DNA from: Diprion similis
Lineage: Eukaryota > Arthropoda > Insecta > Hymenoptera > Diprionidae
Length of the DNA: 64,000 nt
NCBI RefSeq assembly: GCF_021155765.1
Contig: NC_060111.1
Location: 62,001-126,000, forward strand
Reading direction: 5' to 3'
Shown here: positions 1 to 12,128 of the stretch, one piece after another
How the letters are laid out: each line of letters opens with the position of its first letter
Numbering within the stretch: the stretch's first letter is position 1
Made by a program: the position numbers and the translations under genes
Notes under the pieces: generated by a model
Told to the model about the DNA's origin: nothing
The model's input: only the letters and a program-made list of their open reading frames with translations
Databases searched by the model: none

Positions 1-1041
1 AATGGTCATTTTTCAGACAGATCATTACACCAAATGACCAAAATTCCGAACGATCAAAACTCCAAGCGTTACCAGCCTTCGAATCTGCCGTGAATCGTTT
101 ATCGCATGTGTGAAAATTGGTAACATTCGGAACATTGACCATTTGGAATATTGACCCGCATTCAGATGAAAATAGATCCGTGGATAAGCATCTCTTCAAG
201 ATAACGTAGTTTTTTGAAAGACGAACGTATCACCCAATTTTTTCTCCCCTTCCCTCATGCCGTAGTTGTGTTAATTTTCTCGTGACATGCAGAAGCGTCG
301 ATTTAAATATGTTCGATCTTGCCATTTTTTAATTTTTTTTTGTTTTATGTGTAATCATTTGTTCAATACTTTTGATGATCGGAGTATGACCTCCATCCTC
401 AAAAGTAAACTGACATTCCCATTAAATACAAATTAAGGGGTATGTCGATGCAGGTGTTTCAAAATTATTCGTGATAAAATGAATAGGTAGAAGATTTTTC
501 AAACTACACAAAGGTAAATTACGCGAAGCTATAAGCTATATAACTGCATTACAAGTATTTTCCTATATTACCTGCCTGCCTACCTATCTTCACCCCTTCG
601 ACATTCCTTCGTCTGCACACAAATAAGTGCCCGATTCTCGCGAGACATAAAGGCGGCGTCGATCAGTCAGGCGCCAAGCGTCGCGACGCACGCCTCACTT
701 CCCCTCTCGTCGTAACGAAAGACTGGACGTAAGGTGCACACGACGTTGCGCTACGCATGCATATACCTATTGCATCGGAAGAAATCGGAGTTACGCCGTC
801 TCACATGCCCGAAACAGGCGCTGTAAAGGTAATTATACGAAAGTCGAATCGAGAGAAAACAATGGGAGATACCTAGTAACGATGGAAAATGAAATGAGCC
901 CGATCTTCCACCCAACGTTGAACGCTCAGAATTTTTCTTTTAACCTGAACAAACTTTTTATGGAGTGCTGTGGTGGAAATTCGTAAATTGTTTTTTTCAG
1001 AAACACTGTAACATCCATATGTATGTGTATATATATATATA
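1..1041. other. Gene-less stretch
   Basis: I see no supported gene. Around 640-800 the sequence becomes CpG-rich between AT-rich flanks, which could be a regulatory island. A short (TA)n run lies at about 1029-1042, next to the inverted repeat that follows. Confidence 0.5.
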
Positions 1042-1162
1042 TAGGTAATAAGAAATTAACAATAAAGATAAAGATGGTTGACATTTAGAAAGGTGTTTGC
1101 AGTATGATAGAGCGGTAGCTCTTAATAAAGCTTTATCTTTATTGTTAATTTCTTATTACCTA
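1042..1162. repeat. Perfect 32-bp inverted repeat
   Basis: Positions 1042-1073 are the exact reverse complement of 1131-1162, with a 57-bp spacer, so a transcript would fold into a perfect 32-bp stem. The right arm runs directly into a LINE 3' end. The left arm may therefore be an inverted copy of LINE sequence made during insertion (twin priming); this is inference. A plain foldback is the alternative. Confidence 0.9.
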
Positions 1163-1247
1163 AGCAAAACGACTTAATTGTACAAAGGCTCTGTCTACAT
1201 TTGCCCCATAGTATACTAGGGCATAATAAACTCATCAAATCAAATCA
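1131..1247 (+). mobile_element. 5'-truncated LINE 3' end (copy 1)
   Basis: The last part matches the 3' terminus of the LINE at 17344-18625. Both share a TTTGCC...GGCATAATAAAC block followed by two or more tandem ATCAA units. The hairpin is at 1202-1223. No ORF remains, so this is a short dead copy. The upstream limit is uncertain because the other copy's 3' UTR has diverged. Confidence 0.75.
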
Positions 1248-1250
1248 GAA

Positions 1251-2329
1251 TCTCTCCCTCTCCCTCTCTGATTGCTGCTTTAGGTAGATATATCGACAGT
1301 ATAGTTACATGCTTTGTGTCGAATATCTTGTACGTATAGTTCTCAAAAATTCATGCCCTTTCTTATTATATCTATCAAAAGAGGGGTAAATTCTAAAGTC
1401 GCAGCCTGCTAGCGGATTACGACGCGACGCGGGGATGAAATCCAAAAAAGATAATTTGAATTTCTATTCAGATCCAGGCAATTTGTTTGGTAGACGTTTC
1501 GAAATCGGGAAAGTCATGACCAATGTGCATATTGGCTGTCACACTGTAGCGCACAGGCATCTTGGACGTTGCTACCTAGATGTCATATGCGTAGGTATAC
1601 CGAGTAATACATTGGCACAGCGTCGGTCGCGGCGCCGGTGCCGGGCATCGTCGTCGTCGGCGACGTCTTATAATACGACTGCCGAGTCGCGACGCTTCCA
1701 CGACGTTCGTCGCGTGACGCACTCGGTGATTACGTTGTACAGCTAAACGCAGAACAGTAGGTATAAGATACGTACATCTGGGTGTGTACCTACCTACACC
1801 CTACACCCTGCCCCCTATATTATACGCAGCTACGCGTATAATTCACATATAATAAAATGTATTTTGTATTGTACATGCATGGAGATATGTGTTATACTGT
1901 CTACCTGCACACATTATACATATACCTAGTACAGGTATACAGTACCTATGTGTAATACGTCGTGTTTAAATAGAAGGGACGCACGATGCATGTGTCAAAT
2001 CAAGTAGGCTAAGCGATTGAGAGCGAAAAAATCCTAGCGACACCTCCGCGGAAAGTTCGATTTTCGGTGTGTAATTACCGTGCGAAATGCAATAAATTTC
2101 TAGCTTCGCAATTTAATGAGTCGCGCGAGTGAAATTGGTTTTCCACCCGTGATGCAGGTTTTTTTTCTCCTAGTTCCGTACTAAAATTGCCATAATTTAC
2201 ATGCGCACTGCGAGAGCGAACGAAAATTCAAATTTCGCTCCAATAAAGCAGGAATCGGGCATAAAAATTGTTTTCATAGTCTACGTCGGTCAAGGTTTAT
2301 TGCATACCTATACGATGAGTATGTATAAT
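1251..2329. other. Gene-less stretch with GC-rich patch
   Basis: No recognisable coding region. Positions about 1389-1750 are richer in CpG than their surroundings, with many CGACG/GTCGTCG words. The 103-codon ORF at 1435-1746 resembles no family I know and has the arginine/serine-rich composition expected of chance ORFs in CpG-rich DNA. Confidence 0.5.
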
Positions 2330-2860
2330 AAGAGACACGCGTCGCGATTGGAAGATGACGGGGTCGCCGGGCCACGGATCGACGCACGACCGTGGTCCGA
2401 TTGTAAATCAACCGCGGTTCGTGCGTGCGTGCGTGCGTGCGTGCGAACGTGCGGATGCGACAGGCAGCAACGCGGCGCGGGACTGGAACTATTTCAAAGC
2501 ATCGTGTGTCACTGCAGCGGACCAGCCAGCACGCAATATTTACAATTAGACGAGTGCGTGAGCCGGCGGGCGGCGATGGGTTTGGATAGGATGCAGGAGG
2601 GTTCGAGCCGAGCCGACCCCCCTCCCCCCCCCTGCCGAGGCGGTCGGCGCGACGCCTATGAGTCAAAGTGACGCCGCCAAGACTCGAGACTCCAGACGCC
2701 CGCAACCTGGCCGATTTCACTTATATTACACGCGTCATCCCCCAACGACAACGTTGACGTCGCCGGCGTCGCTTACCTCATAGCCGTCTACACAACGCGG
2801 CCGCGTGTGACGCGCGACGTGGTTAGTCGCAAGTTATATCTGCAGTAGTAGTCTATTAGG
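2330..2860. promoter_or_regulatory. CpG-rich island, possible promoter
   Basis: This block is clearly richer in CpG than the flanks and contains a (GTGC)n run at about 2419-2443 and a C-rich run near 2620-2632. Overlapping ORFs on both strands (2201-2671 +, 2274-2720 -) are low-complexity and match nothing I recognise. A CpG island in AT-rich insect DNA can mark a promoter or enhancer, but no splice donor or start codon decides which gene it would serve. Confidence 0.3.
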
Positions 2861-5232
2861 TGATGGCGGTTTGGTCCTATGGAACGCGAAGTACCGAGGT
2901 GGAAACCGCAAATGCGACGTCAAGTCATCCGGTGATTCAGGCTTTCTATTCATCGTCAATCCTCGCGATGCCGGGGCTTCCGATGAGAATTCGTCACGTA
3001 TTTTGCTTTGGATTACACGAAGAATAGAAACTGCATAGTTATGGTTGGAGAAAAAAATCACCTTCTGACTATTTAACAAGATGATTCGAACGTTGCATTG
3101 GTTGATTGCGATCGACGTAGTTGTGTAAGGAAAGAATTTAATTTCTCTGAATACCTAGCTTTTAACCTAATAGCTGTTAACCTACAGCTGCCTAAAGGAA
3201 AGCGGCTGTATTCCGGGTTTTCAGCTTTACAGATTTCCACTGTAGTAGTTGTTGCCGTACTGAAGTTTTTATGAAATAAAAAAAGCTATTATATCGTCAG
3301 TATACAGGATCATTTATTCGCTGTTGAACGCGCGACCCGGCCGATAAAAAGCCGCTTCGGCAGGCAATAGATAGAACGGCTGCCATACGTCAATCGCACT
3401 TGTACGCATCGTCAGGAACGAATGGATGACTCTGTATGTGTGCCAAAGATTACGCATGTATAATTTTGATGACCGAAGAGATTGCAGATTCGGTATGTGA
3501 TGGACCGAGGTTCAAACTTCCTGAAGCGCATTGTTTGCAGGTGTTCATAATCGGCAGCTGATATAGCAGCCAGGTGGGTATAATCCACCAACAACAAAAC
3601 TGTTCTAAAGTGAACAGTTGGATCTTGGCGTTCACAGACGTACAAATCCCTTAAACTACCGCTAACTGTTTTCGCGGAATGGAGCTGAACCCTCCCGAAA
3701 GGTATTGCTAGAAAAATCTGTCCCTAAAACATGGACCGCAATGTGCCTCTGAAAGACTTGATCAACGTCTATATTCACTCTATAAACTTGGTTTCTGTAT
3801 AATTTATAGTTTCAATAATTTTCTGATACTTGTGAGGGACGAGAATTCTCGATCGAAACAACCTTCGTAACAAATAAAATGGTTAAAATTGCCAGGGAAA
3901 AGGAAATTGATAACCTGTAAGCATTCGTAACTGAGAATTCTAATCTGTGCGATATTTGCGCGATTCTTCAAAATTAATACCAGATCGATTTACGAACACT
4001 ATGTTGCATTCAGTTCCGGTTGTTGTTTGTTTTCATTCGTCGTCGTTGTAAAAAGATTACGCCGCTCACTCGTCACTTGACGTGATTTTAATAGCTGCAG
4101 TCGACCAGCGGATAAAGCCCCGCGCCCGCAGATTGAAATGTAAATTTTAATCTGCGAAAATTGGCGCAGGGTACTCAAGTGATTCACTGGCACCCCTTGG
4201 CTAAGAGAGATTAGCCGTATACGCGAAGAGCCTTCTTTGTACGCAGTGCACGTATGCGTATGGTTGGTACGAGGCATACGTGTGAGATTCGCTGTATTCT
4301 AAACGGGTAATTTCACGAGTCCTTGACTACTGTAGAGATTTGCGCATCCCCTGAGATGAATAAAGAAAAAGCAACAGGGACGCGCGGGAATGAAGGAAAG
4401 GGAAAAACGCACTCCCTCCTCGTGGCGACGGAAGGGAGGCTGCGGGTCGCGCCACCGCGTGCAGTCCCTAAATACATCGAGGACGCCTCAACAGGTTCAT
4501 GAATTTTATTTCTCGATCACCGTCAAATCCACGCTCCGTGGCTTCGGGCTTATCGTATACGATCGAATCTTGAGTTTTTACGGTGCGCAGAATATAATCT
4601 CAATTGACCGATACAAATCCACGATTTTTTCAACAATTCACGCTTCAGAAATTCCAAAGAACGTTTGTTCTGTTTTTTCTTCTTGAATAATATAATGCGA
4701 AAGGCCACGAGCCAAAGTGCCCAAGCCCTGTTTTTGTTAAAATTGTAGTTTTTTTTCTGCCTATATGCCTTAATGTTCGCACAGCAAAAACATGGTACAT
4801 TTCCTCATAACTGTCCGAGAATAACCTTGATACGATTACAAAAATATTTTGAAACTAGCAATAACTCCGCTTCGATGAATAGTTATGCGTTTATTGAATA
4901 GTTTTGACTAACAATAAGTGGGACTTGTTTCAACAATCATGCAGCTAAGCATTGTATACTATTTTTTTCATCGCACGTTAGGTTCCTTCACATCTTGCTA
5001 CCCTCAACATAGCCAAAATTTAATTATGATACTTTCGCAGCTATAGCAATTTTTGCAAGTTTTTTTCTTAAGTCCAACTGCAAGTCGACCTTTTCAACTT
5101 CTCTCCCCGTGATTCTATTCGATACATCGAGTACATGTATATAAACCCTACTTTTTCAGGGAATTCGGGGTATATTTGCGGAAATTCGAATGCTTAGTCG
5201 TTTTCCTGAAAAGTTTAGTTTGGCGAACAAGT

Positions 5233-5311
5233 CTGCTGAAATATGTATATATGTGTGTGTATGTATATATATATATATATGTATATATATGTATGTATGT
5301 ATGTATGTATA
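5233..5311. repeat. Compound TA/TG/TATG microsatellite
   Basis: Alternating purine-pyrimidine tract that moves from TG to TA to GTAT units. It gives rise to spurious Y/I/H/T-rich ORFs on the minus strand. Confidence 0.9.
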
Positions 5312-7217
5312 TCTTATGACGTGAGTAATAACTTGCAAGCAAAAATGAACCGAAAGTAAGGTGCGTTCCACGCCCTGTAGCGTTGCTAAATAAGTAGATG
5401 TAACGTCGTGCAATGTATATGTCTTCGCATTGTAGGTATATACGTTATGTATTTACATGCGTACCTAACTGCTAATAAATGGAGACATCGCCTCGCGCGG
5501 ACGTGCGCGTTATAAATTTGCATCGAAAGTGGCACTTGCAGGTTTTCCAAGAGGGGCTGCTGCTCACCGAGCGTCGCTCATGCGAATTCCCGTGTGAGAA
5601 GCGTTATGTTTATCGCACAGATTGCGAACCTGCACACATTATACATCCCAACAGATTTGCCATTAAATGTAGTTTAATATTCATTGCCCGTAGGTATACA
5701 GTATACAAACAAACTTCAACCAATCTTGAGACATCCGCAAAAATGATTCAACCATTTTGCGCCTTGTGCGCCTCAGCTGCAGTTTTTTGGTAATCGATCG
5801 AGCGGTTGAGTTTCCTATGCAAATATACACTTCAATCTGACTGCTTTTTCTTATACATACCTCGTTTTTCTCCCTCAATTAACATATTCCATTTCTAGCC
5901 AGGATTCAAACCAGAAGTTGACGACACTTCGTGAAACCTTGCAGGTAACAATTATACGCTACCGTGACGCATTACGTTTCAACCGATAGTCTGATCGGCA
6001 GTGAAAAATGTGATACCGGTCTATTGAAACACTCGGAGCTGTGCGGATACTTTTGCACTGTACGTGCAATCTTTATTTTCATCGCCGCGGGCAAAATTGA
6101 TCCTTATTTTATTGACAACGCAACTACAGTCCCTCCAAGTTATTAGTGGCTACCTCGTCGGTGTACACGAAATGTCATCAAGTCCTTGTCGCTTACCGTT
6201 CGAATTATAAATGAGACACGGCTGATCCTATCACGTCTCTTGATAGTAATTATTGCTGGCACCGATATTTTCCTACTGGTATGGGCAGTACTGATCAAAT
6301 AAATGCAGTTTCTGGCTCTTTTCTTCGCGCAGCATGTAAAGAGACGATAAGATTGAATGATTTTCAACTACCAATTTCTCTATCATTGCGAAAAGTCGAG
6401 AAAATCAGGGGTTCGTATAATCAACTGAAAAATTGTAAGTAGATCTCTAGGTCACTAGATCTCAACCCAAAAAAACAAAAATGGCAATATCTCGAAAATC
6501 AAAGGATGGATTATTACGAATTTGTGGTCAATCAATCGATGCGGCGCTTCATAACTAATTGTTCAAATTTTAGATTGGATCGACCCAACAGTTTCTGAGT
6601 TGTACAAATAGCAAAGTTGAATAAAAACACATCCCATTTAGTAATGTTCTCTAAGCTCTAAACGTATCAGAGCGGTAAGTTGGCAGACTGATCTATCGAG
6701 TTAAATCAGATTGTCCACTTGGTTTTTCCCTAGTCAATCGCGACTGCTGTTAGTTTTCTGTTTTTGTAGTAATTCGTGTCAAGTGTATTGCGATGAACAA
6801 AACATTTAGAAAAACAAAAACATTTATATTTGCACGATCAACAGAGCATTATTAAATATCTTTACCTAACATTACAGTTTACCATTACCCTGGCCGCCAT
6901 TCATCGTAAAATTAAATTGGAAAGAAAAAAGAAATGGGGAATCGCAATTATATGTATACTAATTCCAAATCTTGGACCAGGAGGCGGAGAGCCGGGGAAC
7001 GGAGAAAAGGATAATTAATGAAATCTTACGGTTGGCATACGCGGTACTGCGTTGATATAAATCATGGATTCTACATGGGCCTGCCTGCGGGGGTAGGTAG
7101 GGTCTTATACCATATGGCGAGCGTGCAGATGTGTGTGCAAGCGTTTATAAGTAGCGCGTGCTTCTAGTAATGGGATGGGTATATGTAGGACCCTTTCTAT
7201 ACACGCAGGCACGCAGC

Positions 7218-7247
7218 CACACACACACACACACACAGACACACGAC
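7218..7247. repeat. (CA)n microsatellite
   Basis: Run of CA dinucleotides with one CAGA interruption near its 3' end. Confidence 0.9.
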
Positions 7248-8294
7248 AACGCTATTATATTGCATTCCCACCTTCCTAAGGTCTACGTTATACTCGGTTC
7301 AAAGGACGCACGCCACCGTGGGTACATGCGGTAGAGCGCTTGGCCCCCTTTCTCGGATATTTCGCCTATTATCTCAACTATCCGTTTACTGCGGAGACTA
7401 TACCCATACGGACGGCGCAAGAGTGTCGATTTATAAATACGAACGCTGATCTTACCCTTCTTCTTCGTAAACCCTCCTCTACATTGTTCCTTATACGTTT
7501 CAAACACTGCGTACCTAAAGTGATGGTGGCACATGTAATTATGAATCTTGGAATTCACCGCGTCCTTACCTTCGGTACGTCGACCTTTTCAAATCCTTAC
7601 TACGGCAGCTCAGTGATGCAATTTTTCAATTCTAAATTCGTCTCCAAGCCTATACGTTGAATTTCATCGACCATTGTTAAACCTTTTTCAACTACATTAT
7701 TGATTGGTCACCTTCTTTTTATCTGACGAAACAGCTTAGGAAAAATAAAAAAGATATTGCAATGACTTTTCACAAAAAAAAATTGTACAAGGCTACATGG
7801 TCTGGAAAAAATATTGAAATGAGTCATGCTTCAAAAATCGTAAACGGATTAGGCCCACTTTCCGAAGTCTGGGCAAATGATATACAAAACCTCCAGAAGG
7901 TTAGCAGTAAGACGGATGTTTGACGAAAAAGTATATATTGTTCTGGTAAAAAGTGTTCGTCACCTGTACGCGCGTATACATGTATAACAACGAGAATAAG
8001 GTATAACGTAAACAGCAGGGCTGCAAATGTAGTCAACTTATAGTGCCAATTTCCCGGCTGACTGCGGTCAGGGAATGAATGACAAAAAAAGATATAGATA
8101 TGTCGAAGAAAAAATCAAGAAAACTTTGTAAGCAAGGGAAACAAACTGAGAATAATGGGTGTCCGGATGACGAAAAATCGAGCAGGGGAAGGATAAAAAC
8201 AGGATATTAACGAAAGCACTACTATACGGAGGTAGAGCCTGCGCGTAACGCTCATCATCGTCCGCGCGGTGAGACCGCATAGAAACGCGGATAT

Positions 8295-8349
8295 AGGTAC
8301 GCGTACCTTAGCCGGGAGGGAGGGAGGGATGCCTAGGGGAACCTAGGCA
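8295..8349. repeat. 14-bp palindrome plus GGAA-loop hairpin
   Basis: Positions 8295-8308 form a perfect 14-bp palindrome (AGGTACGCGTACCT). Just downstream, TGCCTAGG (8330-8337) and its exact reverse complement (8342-8349) enclose a four-base GGAA loop, a GNRA-type tetraloop if transcribed. No function is assigned. Confidence 0.85.
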
Positions 8350-9070
8350 CGTAGATTACACGTCTACGCACCCTGATCCATAAAAATGTCCCCCCGATCG
8401 TCCCCCCGGTAGCTCGTGCTCGTGGCATCACCTGCCCTCGGCCTGGGCAACCAGCGCTTACACCCTCCTTCCATACGGCCATGCGTGCGGTAGGCGAATA
8501 AGGCACAGACCCCTGCGGAGGGGAAGTTGGGCCAGGTGATGACTCACCCTAAGGCTCCCGGTTAACACGGCGAGGGGTCGCGTCGCTGCAATGGTACGGC
8601 AAGCGGGTAAGTGCTGCACCAGGCCGTGAAATGCATATAAGAGACCTCAGGAGCCCATACAGCTTATATGTATATAGGTATGCCTCATATTCTACAAACC
8701 TATACCCAGTACGTGTAGACACCACGTTGCGTAATTTGTATAATACGCACGCGTCCGGAGCGCGGGTACGAAGGGGGCAAAGGAACACCCGTGCAACCCG
8801 TGAGCACGGGCAAACAGACGGACAGACAGACAGACTGCAGGATGTGATTTATACGATATACCGTGTCCGCTAGGTAGAACCGGAACCCCGAGGCTGAAAT
8901 CGAAAAGGGGAATACTACCATATCGCGAGGAGGAGAGATAGGGGGCGGCGGGGGGGGGGGGGGGGGGGGGGGTCGTGTGCGACTGAGGAAACATTGAACG
9001 CACACCCGGCCGCCCGAGCACTCTGAATAGACGGGCCTGCATGACGGGACGCACTTCACAAACGTGCAGC
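8310..9070. other. GC-rich block with long G homopolymer
   Basis: GC-rich stretch without a convincing gene. Minus-strand ORFs across the G run (proline-rich when read) are low-complexity artefacts. The G homopolymer at about 8950-8972 could form a G-quadruplex and is also where assembly error is most likely. Confidence 0.5.
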
Positions 9071-12000
9071 TGGATTTATGCAGAATATTGTATATGGACA
9101 CATAGACGCGATTAAATACCTACCAAGTGTCCGATATATGTTGCGAAATACAGAGATTTCGAAGAACAAAAGTTATTGGTCATGTCGGTTGTGAACGTGT
9201 CTATATATTCTGCACACCTTGAACGGAATATAAAAAGATACATTGCTGATAACGATACATTTACTACCGATCAGATTTTTTTCATTCATTACTGAGCCGG
9301 ACATCGGAATAATTTGATTCTATTGTAGATTTTCTATTATTATGTCTCCAGGGTATATCACAACAACCGATTATTGAGAATGTTTTACGTATTATTTCTA
9401 ATCCTTGATACTTCCAGATGTTCTTCGTCTGGATCGAGCCGTTCGTTCATTAAGGCTATAAATATGGTGAAACAAACTTGAAACCACTACGCACGATTTC
9501 CGGTTCGTATATCGGTGACGTGAAAACGTGGACAGCGGAAGGGAAAGGCAATACGAGTGAAGTGATACATCTTGAGGGGTTTCCTCCTGCTCCGGGACAA
9601 TTGGTTCAGCCATTCGTATTATTAAAGTGTCGCCATTCGTGTTCCAGGTAGTTTTTCTCTCTGTCTTTCGTCGATTTCATTGTCCCTTTCCAACCCATAA
9701 TATCGAGTTCATCCAAATCCTAACAAATTATACGTGAAAAAGACGATTGATGTTAGCAGCAAACTGAAAAAATCTCTAAAAATCAGAATCTCACATGCGG
9801 TTAAAAAAAAAAATTAGATGCTCGCATTTTCACTAGGTGGTAGCTTCGGAAGCCAAATTCAACTTACGATTAGCCTGCACAGTTGAAAGTCAAGGCCCGA
9901 AGCGATATCCTGATCGGGGCTAGCAAACTTTTGATTAAGCTGCCTCTCGATTCGGGATTGAAGAGGTCGAAACCGACAGAGCTGCGCGCACAATCTATAC
10001 GTCGAAAAATATGCCGGAGTGTCTTCTAATTTGAACAGTAGATGCAAAGAAAGAGCTATCAAATAAACCCCCCACTTTCAAGAACTGTAACACTTTGTAC
10101 AACGCGCCGAAGGAGAAGGACTATTGTAAGGATGAGAAGATCGACCTGCAGCTAGGGTGCTCCTGGGTTACGGCCACAGGTGAAGCGACGGAACGTTTTC
10201 TTTCATTCAAGACTACCAGGCCCATATTCCACGTCACTCGGCTCCTGCTTTTGCATCACCCCTGTGGGGGAATGAACTCGCTTAAAGTTGAATGAAAGGC
10301 GTTAAGAAGCACGTAGCAAGAGAGAAAGAGCAGGAGGACAAGTAGGAGACCTTAGACGAGTGGCTTTGCGCATTGCGCGGTCGGAGGTGGTGGTGTGGCC
10401 GACCTCCGGCTGGGTGCTAACTATTCAACCGCGTCGCGTAGGGAGTTAGTATGAATGAGCCGGCGAATTCTCAATGGAAGAAAACGTAACATGATCTACG
10501 TAGGGAAGCCCTGACTCTGCCCCCGCTCTACCTTGTCTCGAGACAGCGAGGCACACGTTGGGTACCGTTGTCCATTGGGTTCGCGAAATATGAGAACGCC
10601 TGCTATAAGGTGCGCATGCTACAAATTACCTACACTGGATGACAGACGAGGATATTGTCGCGGCTGAAGATAGAATTCGGCCGGTCCTGGATCCGCGAAT
10701 CAAGAAAACATTGTATATCACACTGTTGTTCGAATATGAGGAGAAAAAGCCAAGCGACATTCGTACATATTGCGCATCTAGCGACAAGATGCATTGCATT
10801 TCGAGCAGATTTCGATTATCAGGCAACGCACGCCAAGCTACGACCATGAATGTAATTCATTACCGGTTACCAAGAGTTTTAAAGGAAATCCCATCTTTCG
10901 GGGGATTTTTTTCCTCAGCAAAGTCTCTGCACATCTGCACAAAAATTTGCATTAATCCTCGACGAAGAGTACTGAGGAATTTGCGCGTGATAAGTAAGAG
11001 CCTGGGGAAACCCAGGTTCTTTGACAAGCTAATGCAAATTCAAGACCAAAATAATTTAACTAACTGAGTTTGAAATATACATGGTCAAGCCTCCAGCGTG
11101 CTGCGTGACATCTTTCGGTTTCTTACCTTCAGCTTTTCCATGATCCATGATGTCGAGAACAATTTTATTACAAGAACCCCAAATATTTTTGGGGCCTGGC
11201 TCTGTCGAGGAAGCTTCTGTTATTGTGTTATTTCCAAATTTAGGTCGTCGAATATATAAAAAATAAAGGACAAAATTCAAAATTTTTTTCGAAAATCCTA
11301 ACCGAATCATCATAAAAAAAAAAACAATTGTAAGGAAAAAATCGTCGAGAACTTGCAATGGCCGGGAATCAAGTTACACTGCTACAGGGAATTCATAAGG
11401 GTATAAGTTTCTGATGATGACTGTTCGAGAAAATCTGCAACGATTAATGAAAATTCCAAAATTTTCACCATCCATCGGAATTGCACCAGTAAAATTATTT
11501 ATATTTTCTTTGGGTTCCTGAGTCTGGTTCAATCCCGAGGGCCTACACACGATGCGCGAAGTCGACGATGAGCAATTACGGGATGAGAATCTATGATCAA
11601 CCGGGGCGTCAGGACGCGGTCGTCTGCGCCCATCCGTACATGGCATGGCATCGGTAGGGACGTGAAGCTGCAAGAGAGGGCCGATGCGGGCGCCACGCGC
11701 CGTCAAACAATAGCTGAAATCAGGCATTCAGTCATTGTGAACCCGAAAGCTGTGACATCGAGTTTGGGCAGCTGCACACGCATCTCTCCCTCGACTTGTG
11801 ACCCACGTTTCACTACAGGGTTTCTGGTTTTCGGCGCGTGCTACCGAATCCGAGTTTACCCCCGTCCCCCCAGGTGCTCACCCCGTATCGTAAATAGCTG
11901 CATGCTGCATAGTTCCACAATAAAATAAGGATATATTTTCTCTTCTTTGTTTTTCTGCGAACATCTCTGTAGATCACAATACTTTTGCGGATCATAAGAC

Positions 12001-12124
12001 ATTTCTCGATGATGAAAGATGAGTTTTTGATTTCCTTTTTTTCGTATGCAATCGAATTTAAAGTTTTTTGATTATCAAACTCTAAGATCGAATGGCGCCC
12101 ACAGTTTACGATGAGCATGTTTGT
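9071..12124. other. Gene-less stretch
   Basis: No supported gene. A modestly GC-rich patch lies at about 10150-10620. The ORF 10639-11067 (142 codons) starts with ATG but resembles no known family and lacks flanking splice or domain evidence. Confidence 0.5.
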
Positions 12125-12128
12125 TTAA

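Larger units (their letters stand above)
2861..8280. other. Gene-less stretch
   Basis: I see no supported gene, RNA gene or full transposon. Simple repeats are the main visible structure: a (TA/TG)n tract at 5233-5311 and a (CA)n tract at about 7218-7247. ORFs are short and of random composition. Confidence 0.5.

Noticed and set aside
2201-2720. Overlapping ORFs of about 150 codons on both strands
   Set aside because: They arise from a CpG-rich, stop-poor block containing a (GTGC)n repeat and C runs. They are arginine- and alanine-rich with no homology I recognise.
8426-8541. CATCACCTG / CAGGTGATG inverted pair, considered as a structured RNA
   Set aside because: A 9-bp match at a 98-bp spacing is plausible by chance. 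The block did not match U1, U4, 5S or SRP RNA features when compared by eye.
8692-9101. Minus-strand ORFs of 120 and 133 codons
   Set aside because: Both depend on reading through the G homopolymer as a proline run. They start with alternative codons or in low-complexity sequence.
10639-11067. 142-codon ORF with ATG
   Set aside because: No recognised domain and no flanking gene structure. The composition is unremarkable, so I could not support it as a gene.
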